In this document: one piece after another, positions 1 to 7,624 of the stretch
How positions within the stretch are numbered: the stretch's first letter is position 1
Layout: every line of letters begins with the position of its first letter
Assembly: GCF_001557115.1 (NCBI RefSeq)
Contig: NZ_LSKQ01000046.1
Location: forward strand, 1 to 28,810
Length of the DNA stretch: 28,810 nucleotides
From: Erythrobacter sp. CCH5-A1
Lineage (GTDB): Bacteria > Pseudomonadota > Alphaproteobacteria > Sphingomonadales > Sphingomonadaceae
Direction: 5' to 3'
Translations under genes and position numbers: made by a program
The notes under the pieces: model-generated
What the model was told of the DNA's origin: nothing
Seen by the model: the letters and a program-made list of their open reading frames with translations, nothing else
Databases searched by the model: none

Positions 1-274
1 GAGCGGCGCGGTGACGGCGCGGCTGGCGGCGGCGGGCCGCCTGTCGCTCACCAACTACCTGATGACGAGCGTGATCCTCTCCGCGATCTTCGCCAGCTGG
101 GGCCTCGGCCTGTTCGGCGAGGTGACGCGCTGGCAGGCCTTCGCCTTGGGGCTGGTGCCGGTGGCGGCGATGCTGCTGTGGTCGCCTTTATGGCTGGCCA
201 AAGTTGGACAGGGGCCGTTCGAGCGGCTGTGGCGGTGGCTTTCGCGGGGTCTTTCCTACACGCCTGAAAAGTGA
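1..274 (+). CDS. DUF418-like membrane protein, C-terminal part (5' truncated by window)
   Basis: The reading frame is open from the first bases and stops with TGA at 272-274, so only the last ~90 residues are visible and the true start lies outside the window. The visible part has two hydrophobic stretches separated by a short charged loop. The motif TNYLMTSV near its start and the ending GPFERLWRWLSRG resemble the C-terminal module of DUF418/YeiB-type inner-membrane proteins (GPxExLWR), a family of unknown biochemical role. The gene converges on the CoA-transferase operon. The 128 bp between the two stops (275-402) show no convincing terminator. The family call rests on the C-terminal signature only. 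Confidence 0.72.
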   Translation, partial: SGAVTARLAAAGRLSLTNYLMTSVILSAIFASWGLGLFGEVTRWQAFALGLVPVAAMLLWSPLWLAKVGQGPFERLWRWLSRGLSYTPEK

Positions 275-402
275 CAGCCTTGCGGGGATGGCCTGCTTCG
301 CGACCCTTTCATGTCAGTCTTTCGGGGGCCGCGCGGGGGGCCACTTTTTCGCCCCTGGACAGTGTCTCATGTGTCTCCAACAGCCCGGGGGGGCGAGGGC
401 GC

Positions 403-1554
403 TCAGCCGTGCTCTCCGTGGATCGGCGAGGGGCGGTCGAGCGCGAGTTCGGCGTCGGAGAAGGTGAAGGGGCTGCGCACCCCCGCCATCCCGCCCAGCT
501 CGATGCGCATGCCCCGCGCGACGACCTGGGGATCGGCGAAGACCTCGTCCAAGCGGTTGATGGGGCCTGCGGGGACGCCCGCCGCGTGGCAGGCGTCGAG
601 CAGGCCCTGCTTGGTCCAACTTGCCGTCGCAGCGGCGATCTCCGCGTCCAAGGCAGCGGCGTTGGCGGTGCGGTCGCCATTGGCGGCAAAGCGCGGGTCG
701 GCGGCGAGGTGCTCCAGCCCCAGCACCGCCATCAGCTTGTGGAACAGCCCGTCATTGGCGGGCGCGAGGATCACGTGGCCGTCGCTCACCGCGAACACCC
801 CGTATGGCGCGACCTGCGCGTGGGCATTGCCCATCCGCGGCGGGTTGTGGCCGGTGGTGAAGAAGTATGTCGCCTGGTTGGCGAGGAGGCCGACCGAGCA
901 GTCGAGCAGGCTCATGTCGACCTGCTGGCCGCGCCCTGTCCGCGCGCGCATCAGCAGCGCGGCCTGCACGCCGTTCGCCGCCCAGACGCCGGTGGCAAGG
1001 TCGCTGATCGAGATGCCCATCTTGACCGGGTGGCCCTGCGGCTCGCCGGTCAGCGACATGAGGCCGCTCATCCCTTGCGCGACGAAGTCGTATCCCGCCT
1101 CGTGGGCGCGCGGGCCGGTCTGGCCGAAGCCGGTGATCGAGCAGTACACAAGGCCGGGATTGGCGGCAGAAAGCGAGGGGTAGTCGAGGCCGAACTTGGC
1201 GAGCGCGCCGGTCTTGAAGTTCTCGATCAGGACATCGGCGTCGGCGACAAGAGCCTTGACCCGGGCAAGGTCGTCGGGGTTGGCGAAGTCGGCGATGATC
1301 GAGCGCTTGCCGCGGTTGCAGGCGTGGTAATAGGCGGCCTCGCGGTGGACGGTGCCAGCAGCGTCTGTGCGCTCCACCCAGGGCGGGCCCCACAACCGGG
1401 TGCCGTCACCCTCGGGGCTCTCGACCTTGATGACGTCGGCGCCGAGGTCGGCGAGGATCTGGCCGCAGAACGGCCCGGCGAGCACGCGGGCCAGCTCGAG
1501 GACCTTGAGCCCGGCGAGCGGGGCGGCGGGGTTGCGGGGCTCGGCCAGCCACAT
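403..1554 (-). CDS. CaiB/BaiF (family III) CoA-transferase
   Basis: A 383-residue protein of normal family length. Family III enzymes move CoA between organic acids through an aspartyl-CoA thioester. The N-terminus carries the typical LKVLELARVLAGP and LADLGADVIKVE blocks (about residues 16-45). These are followed by NRGKRSI (80-86) and DVLIENF (107-113). Asp185 in the segment SISDLATG is the likely catalytic aspartate, by comparison with formyl-CoA transferase and CaiB. ATG 1554 lies 3 bp after the stop of the upstream alpha/beta hydrolase gene, so this is the last gene of the operon that starts at 4794. The substrate cannot be told from sequence. Its neighbours (scoA/scoB) suggest short or branched acyl-CoA metabolism, and alpha-methylacyl-CoA racemase is a related alternative in the same superfamily. 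Confidence 0.9.
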   Translation of the reverse strand: MWLAEPRNPAAPLAGLKVLELARVLAGPFCGQILADLGADVIKVESPEGDGTRLWGPPWVERTDAAGTVHREAAYYHACNRGKRSIIADFANPDDLARVKALVADADVLIENFKTGALAKFGLDYPSLSAANPGLVYCSITGFGQTGPRAHEAGYDFVAQGMSGLMSLTGEPQGHPVKMGISISDLATGVWAANGVQAALLMRARTGRGQQVDMSLLDCSVGLLANQATYFFTTGHNPPRMGNAHAQVAPYGVFAVSDGHVILAPANDGLFHKLMAVLGLEHLAADPRFAANGDRTANAAALDAEIAAATASWTKQGLLDACHAAGVPAGPINRLDEVFADPQVVARGMRIELGGMAGVRSPFTFSDAELALDRPSPIHGEHG

Positions 1555-1557
1555 GGC

Positions 1558-2445
1558 CTAGCGCTCCAGATGCTGGCGCAGGAAGCGGACCGCGTCGGCC
1601 AGCACCGGGCCCTTGCCGCGGAACGGGACCGAGAGCGCCATGACCACCTCCTCGTGGGTGAGCGGGCCGTAGTTGACGACCTCGGCCCGCGCGCCGAGGA
1701 CCTTGAGCTTGGCGCCGAGGTTGTTGGCGTTCTTCGGGCGCACAGTCTCGTCGCCGTCCGAGGTGACGAGCAACAGCGGCGGGGCATCGGCGCGGGCGAA
1801 GGTGATCGGCTGGGTCTCGGCCGGGCGCGGCCACTGGCTGAAGGCGGCGATGGCGCGCTCGGAGGTGAAGGGGTGGAAGTCGTAGGGCCCGGAGAGGCCG
1901 ACCGCCGCCTTGACCTTGGCAGGGTCGGCCCCCGCCGCCGTCAGCCGCTTGGCATCGAGCGCGAGCATCACCGCCTGATAGGCCCCCGCCGAGTGGCCCA
2001 TGAAGGCGATCCGCTCGGGGTCGCCGCCGTGCCGGGCGATGTTGGCTTGGGTCCACGCCACCGCCTCGGCCCCGTCGTCGAGGAAAGCGGGGAAGCGGAT
2101 GGTGGGCACCTTGCGGTAGTCGGGGATGACGACGAGGAAGCCCGCCTTGGCAAGCGCCCGTCCGGCGAAGGCGTAGGAGGTGCGGTCGCCCTTGGCCCAG
2201 CCGCCGCCGTACCAGAAGATGACGACCGGCAGCGGCGCCTTGCTCTGCTCGTTGGGTGCCCAGATGTCGAGGCTCTGCCCGTGGCTGCCGAAAGGAACGC
2301 CGGTCGCCGCGGGGTAGGAGCCCTCGCGTCCGCCCATCAACGCGTCGTAATGCGACAGCAGCCGCGGGGGCGAGGTGAAGGCGAGAACGCCGCCGATGGC
2401 CGCCGCCGCCAGCGCAAGGCCGCCGATCGCCAGCTTGCGCTTCAT
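1558..2445 (-). CDS. alpha/beta hydrolase with N-terminal membrane anchor (esterase/carboxylesterase-like)
   Basis: A 295-residue protein. I chose ATG 2445 because it overlaps the scoB stop by one base (TGATG) and is followed at once by a positively charged, hydrophobic N-terminus ([16 protein letters not shown]), a signal anchor. The upstream extension of this frame runs antisense-like through scoB. The fold is an alpha/beta hydrolase of the BD-FAE/carboxylesterase type. It has an oxyanion motif FWYGGGW in place of HGGG, the nucleophile elbow GHSAG, a late acid in DGDETV and the final His in THEEV. The active site is predicted on the periplasmic face. Its place among CoA-transferases suggests hydrolysis of an ester that feeds acids to the pathway, but the substrate is unknown. 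Confidence 0.85.
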   Translation of the reverse strand: MKRKLAIGGLALAAAAIGGVLAFTSPPRLLSHYDALMGGREGSYPAATGVPFGSHGQSLDIWAPNEQSKAPLPVVIFWYGGGWAKGDRTSYAFAGRALAKAGFLVVIPDYRKVPTIRFPAFLDDGAEAVAWTQANIARHGGDPERIAFMGHSAGAYQAVMLALDAKRLTAAGADPAKVKAAVGLSGPYDFHPFTSERAIAAFSQWPRPAETQPITFARADAPPLLLVTSDGDETVRPKNANNLGAKLKVLGARAEVVNYGPLTHEEVVMALSVPFRGKGPVLADAVRFLRQHLER

Positions 2446-3095
2446 CAGCGGACGAAGTGCGCGGTGGTGCTCGCCGCGATGTCGGCCTCGGTGACGCCCG
2501 GCGCCATCTCGATCAGCCGGAACGGCTCGCCCTTGGCGGTGCGCTGGAAGACGGCGAGGTTGGTGATGACCATGTCGACCACCCCCGCGCCGGTCAGCGG
2601 CAGGGTGCATGCGGGGATGAACTTGGGCGTCCCGTCCTTCGCCGTGTGGTCCATCACCACGATGATCTTCTTAACCCCCGCGACAAGGTCCATCGCCCCG
2701 CCCATGCCCTTGATCATCTTGCCCGGGATCATCCAGTTGGCGATGTCGCCATCCTGGCTCACCTCCATCGCACCCAGCACGGTGAGATCGATATGTCCGC
2801 CGCGGATCATCGCGAAGCTGGTTGCAGAATCGAAATAGGCCGAGTGCGGCAGCTCGGAGATGGTCTGCTTGCCTGCATTGATGAGGTCCGGGTCGACCTC
2901 GTCGTCAAAGGGAAACGGCCCGATGCCGAGCATCCCGTTCTCGCTCTGGAGCGTCACCAGCATGCCTTCGGGGATGTGGTTCGCCACCAGCGTCGGGATG
3001 CCGATGCCGAGGTTCACGTAATAGCCATCCTTCAATTCGCGCGCGGCGCGGGCGGCCATCTGGTCGCGGGTCCAGCCGGTGGGAAGCGTGGTCAT
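2445..3095 (-). CDS. scoB: 3-oxoacid CoA-transferase subunit B
   Basis: 216 residues, the usual length for the beta subunit of bacterial succinyl-CoA:3-ketoacid (acetoacetate) CoA-transferase. This is a family I enzyme that moves CoA through a glutamyl-CoA intermediate. The signature [12 protein letters not shown] carries the catalytic Glu. [16 protein letters not shown] at the N-terminus and [15 protein letters not shown] in the middle are typical blocks. ATG 3095 is preceded by an AAGGATAAGG ribosome-binding region, and the longer open frame upstream is antisense-like. It follows the HAD lipoprotein gene by 17 bp and overlaps the next gene by one base. It pairs with scoA (4072-4794), from which it is separated by one unrelated gene, an unusual arrangement. 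Acetoacetate is the default substrate; other beta-ketoacids are possible. Confidence 0.95.
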   Translation of the reverse strand: MTTLPTGWTRDQMAARAARELKDGYYVNLGIGIPTLVANHIPEGMLVTLQSENGMLGIGPFPFDDEVDPDLINAGKQTISELPHSAYFDSATSFAMIRGGHIDLTVLGAMEVSQDGDIANWMIPGKMIKGMGGAMDLVAGVKKIIVVMDHTAKDGTPKFIPACTLPLTGAGVVDMVITNLAVFQRTAKGEPFRLIEMAPGVTEADIAASTTAHFVR

Positions 3096-3112
3096 CTTGA
3101 AAAACCTTATCC

Positions 3113-4072
3113 TTACTGGCCCAACAGCGGTTCGATCAGGAACCAGCCGTCGCCGATCACCGTATCGAGCGCGGCGCCCGCTTCGGGGGTACGCAAATAT
3201 TTGTAGCGCATGTCGAAATCGGGGCGTTCGTCCCCGGCAATGGCGACGATGCAGGTGATTGCGGCAAGGCTGGCGAGGCGCTGGGCCTTGGCATCGCCAT
3301 CGTCGCGCTTCAGCGAAATGATGTCCTGCCCGCGGGGGTCGAGCCCCGACTGCTCGAGCGCGGTGCGAAGCGTGCCCGATTGCGTGGTCGAAAGCTCCGA
3401 CATCCATGCGATCTCCACCCCCGCCTCGCGCAGCACCGCAAGGCCGAGCGCCAGGCCCGGGAGCTTTTCGGTGGTCGCCGGCGGCGCAAAGATGCCACCG
3501 GCCGGATCGAGATCGATCACCGCGACCAGCTGTTCGCCGACCGAACAGCGGCGGCGCTTGCCGTCAAGCGAGACCGCATCGCTGAGCATCGCGGAAGGCA
3601 GCTCGGCACCCTGCGCGGCCTGGCGGGCGGAGGACTGCGTATAGCGGACGAAGCGCGCGAAGCTGGCCTGGCCGGGCGTCAGCGGAAGATCGGGATCGGG
3701 ATAGGCGGCCGCCGGTGGGGGGTTTTGCGCTGGTGCTGGCGGGATGGCGGGCGCAGGGGCGGGCAAGTCTGCCAGTGCCGGACGAGTCGCGAAGCCCGGG
3801 ATCCTCTCCGGCAGGGAAAGCTCGGGCTGGGAAGGCGGATCGGATGCGTCCGATGCCGGGGCTACCGCAACGTCCGGCCCAGATTCGGGGACTGGGGCGG
3901 GAGCGGGAGTGGAAGCGGAGGCCTGCTCCGGGGCGGCTTCCTTCCCTTCCTTGTCCAGCACCCGCTTGCCGAGAATCGTCGTTCCCGCGATCGCCGGGAT
4001 CACCGCTGCCACGCACCCCGAAAGCGCCGTTCCCGCCGCCAGCACCAGCAGCGCGGCAAGCCGCTTGCCCAT
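3113..4072 (-). CDS. HAD-fold (class B acid phosphatase/e(P4)-like) lipoprotein
   Basis: 319 residues. ATG 4072 overlaps the scoA stop by one base (TGATG). The N-terminus is a lipoprotein signal with lipobox LSGC and Cys20. Residues 45-130 are a Pro/Ala-rich, low-complexity linker, so the globular domain (about 132-319) should sit away from the membrane. That domain shows a HAD layout. Motif I is IDLDP (Asp187 and Asp189). A Ser follows in WMSELS (225-228). Lys262-x-x-Arg265 stands where P4-type phosphatases have KxxR. Motif IV is GDERPDF (280-286), matching the GDNxxDF pattern of lipoprotein e(P4) phosphatases. The usual Thr/Val after DxD is replaced by Pro-Ala, so catalysis may be weak or altered. 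The gene sits between scoA and scoB, which suggests a linked but unknown role. The HAD assignment is by motif only. Confidence 0.72.
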   Translation of the reverse strand: MGKRLAALLVLAAGTALSGCVAAVIPAIAGTTILGKRVLDKEGKEAAPEQASASTPAPAPVPESGPDVAVAPASDASDPPSQPELSLPERIPGFATRPALADLPAPAPAIPPAPAQNPPPAAAYPDPDLPLTPGQASFARFVRYTQSSARQAAQGAELPSAMLSDAVSLDGKRRRCSVGEQLVAVIDLDPAGGIFAPPATTEKLPGLALGLAVLREAGVEIAWMSELSTTQSGTLRTALEQSGLDPRGQDIISLKRDDGDAKAQRLASLAAITCIVAIAGDERPDFDMRYKYLRTPEAGAALDTVIGDGWFLIEPLLGQ

Positions 4073-4794
4073 CACGCCGTCTCCCTCTCGCGCACGGTCC
4101 GGAACTCGATCTTCTTGTCGTAGGGCGCGCCCATGACAATGCGGTTCACGAACACGCCCGCCAGATGGATCTGGTCGGGGTCGAGGCTGCCGGCGGGCAC
4201 CACTTCCTCGACCTCGGCGACGCAGACCTTGCCGCAGGTCGCGGCGGGCAGGTTGAAATTGCGCGCGGTCTTGCGGAACACGAGGTTGCCGGTCTCGTCG
4301 GCCTTCCACGCCTTGACGATGGCAAGGTCGGCAAAGATCCCGTGTTCGAGGATGTAGGTCTGCATCACCCCGTCACGATCGGGGAAATCCTTGTGCTCCT
4401 TGCCCTTGGCGACTTCGGTGCCGACCCCGGTGCGGGTGTAGAAGCCGGGGATTCCGGCGCCGCCCGCGCGCATCCGTTCAGCCAGCGTGCCTTGCGGGCA
4501 GAACTCGACCTCGAGCTCTCCTGCGAGGTACTGCCGCTCGAACTCCTTGTTCTCGCCGACATAGGAGCTGATCATCTTCTTCACCTGCCGCGTGCGCAGC
4601 AGCTTGCCGATGCCCTCGTTGTCGATCCCGGCATTGTTGCTGGCGAAGGTGAGGCCCTTCACCCCCGAATCGCGGATCGCATCGAGCAGCCGCTCGGGCA
4701 GGCCGCACAGGCCGAAGCCGCCAGCAGCGATCAGCATGTCATCGCGCAGCACGCCGGCGAGCGCACTGGCGGCGTCGGGGTAGAGCTTGGTCAT
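4072..4794 (-). CDS. scoA: 3-oxoacid CoA-transferase subunit A
   Basis: 240 residues, normal for the alpha subunit of succinyl-CoA:3-ketoacid CoA-transferase, which activates acetoacetate with succinyl-CoA as donor. Typical blocks are AAGGFGLCGLPERLL near residue 23, LTFASNNAG, and EYNLPAA-like FNLPAATCGK late in the protein. The segment GFYTRTGVGTEVAKGKE is also characteristic. The start ATG 4794 agrees with the family N-terminus (MTKLYPDAASAL), with only a weak AGAGG-like ribosome site upstream. It is the first gene of the operon running down to 403. Upstream lie about 480 bp of non-coding DNA with TTTGCAA-like boxes that could control it. Confidence 0.95.
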   Translation of the reverse strand: MTKLYPDAASALAGVLRDDMLIAAGGFGLCGLPERLLDAIRDSGVKGLTFASNNAGIDNEGIGKLLRTRQVKKMISSYVGENKEFERQYLAGELEVEFCPQGTLAERMRAGGAGIPGFYTRTGVGTEVAKGKEHKDFPDRDGVMQTYILEHGIFADLAIVKAWKADETGNLVFRKTARNFNLPAATCGKVCVAEVEEVVPAGSLDPDQIHLAGVFVNRIVMGAPYDKKIEFRTVRERETA

Positions 4795-4992
4795 CGGATC
4801 AGGCTGCCTCTCGTGGTGTCGCGCAAGGGGTATCCCCGATGGCGGGATCGGAGGCGTGATTAGAGCGTTCCGGGGGCGCTGTCACGCCTTGCGAGTCGAA
4901 AAGCCGAATCACCTTTCATGTTGCGACGCAAAACGGTCACAATGGGTTTTTCTGCCCAATTTTTGAGCTTCTGCCGCGTGTTTGAGCAGCTA

Positions 4993-5050
4993 TTTGCAAG
5001 TTTGCGCACAAATCTGCATCGGATTCGGCATTGGTTGCGTTCTTTGCAAT
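4993..5050. promoter_or_regulatory. cluster of TTTGCAA-like boxes (possible acyl-CoA regulator operator)
   Basis: TTTGCAAG (4993-5000) is followed directly by TTTGCGCA (5001-5008), and TTTGCAAT recurs at 5043-5050, exactly 50 bp from the first. Short-chain acyl-CoA-responsive regulators of the RamB/PccR (ScfR) type are known to bind TTTGCAAA-like repeats. The boxes lie 200-255 bp upstream of scoA, a ketoacid CoA-transferase gene, so the match makes biological sense. The boxes are imperfect and no such regulator gene is in the window, so this is a weak prediction. They might instead control the small RNA candidate just downstream. Confidence 0.3.
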
Positions 5051-5100
5051 CAAATACGCATCTTTCGCACTTGCACAATCGGTTCATCTGCGGCATTTGG

Positions 5101-5165
5101 AAGGTGCCTTTCAGGCATCCTCTCCCAAACTTTTCAAGCCCGGCTCTCGTAGCCGGGCTTTTTTC
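5101..5165 (+). ncRNA. candidate small RNA with two hairpins and a pyrimidine-rich single-stranded segment
   Basis: On the plus strand a 6-bp hairpin (5103-5108 with 5114-5119, one G-U pair, loop TTTCA) is followed by a pyrimidine-rich stretch TCCTCTCCC (5118-5126), a short A/T spacer and then a perfect intrinsic terminator (5136-5164). No open reading frame leads into this terminator from the left: the nearest gene there, scoA, points away. The layout of hairpin, CU-rich loop and Rho-independent terminator resembles alphaproteobacterial small RNAs whose CCUCC-like motifs pair with ribosome-binding sites. The 5' end is not determined and could lie further upstream. Confidence 0.45.
5136..5164 (+). 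terminator. Rho-independent terminator without an upstream protein gene
   Basis: AAGCCCGGCT (5136-5145) pairs perfectly with AGCCGGGCTT (5151-5160) across a five-base CTCGT loop, and the strand continues into TTTTTT (5159-5164). On the opposite strand the hairpin is not followed by a T run, so it acts in the plus direction only. It therefore needs a plus-strand transcript, which supports a small RNA between the divergent genes. Confidence 0.85.
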
Positions 5166-5273
5166 TTGCCCGGTTAGCGCTACCGACCGCGCAGCCCGGC
5201 GCAGCCCTCTCCGATTGCATTCGCTTGCGCCCGTTCCTAGCTTGGCGGTCAACCCGCTTGAACAGGAATGCCC

Positions 5274-7580
<2,307 letters not shown>

Positions 7581-7591
7581 TGTTTGCGGAA

Positions 7592-7607
7592 TGTTCCACG
7601 TGAAACA
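7592..7607. promoter_or_regulatory. parS centromere site (ParB binding)
   Basis: TGTTCCACGTGAAACA matches the 16-bp bacterial parS consensus (TGTTNCACGTGNAACA), the nucleation site for ParB on the chromosome. It is embedded in a wider palindrome from 7589 to 7610 in which only one symmetric base pair differs. It sits in the 44-bp gap between the converging CDC48 and polA genes, a position free of coding constraint. parS sites usually cluster near the replication origin, so the window is probably origin-proximal (inference). No parA/parB gene and no second parS match were seen here. Confidence 0.9.
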
Positions 7608-7624
7608 TTCGCGGGCGACGCGGT

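Larger units (their letters stand above)
4795..5273. other. divergent intergenic region, AT-richer than its surroundings
   Basis: No supported protein gene lies between the divergent scoA and CDC48 starts. The stretch 4915-5135 is visibly richer in A and T than neighbouring coding DNA, as expected for regulatory DNA. It holds three TTTGC-type boxes, a small TGGG/CCCA hairpin followed by T residues near 4944-4965, and a small-RNA-like unit ending in a strong terminator (5101-5164). I could not assign sigma-70 -35/-10 boxes with confidence. Open frames crossing the region on the minus strand are continuations of antisense frames from the CDC48 gene. Confidence 0.6.

Noticed and set aside
275..402. 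G-rich stretch between converging genes as a terminator
   Set aside because: No stable stem followed by a T run could be drawn on either strand, so nothing is annotated.
271..2838. 855-residue plus-strand open frame across the CoA-transferase operon
   Set aside because: It runs antisense to three well-supported genes, its translation is rich in Arg, Gly, Ala, Val and His with no domain, and it is explained by high GC at third positions.
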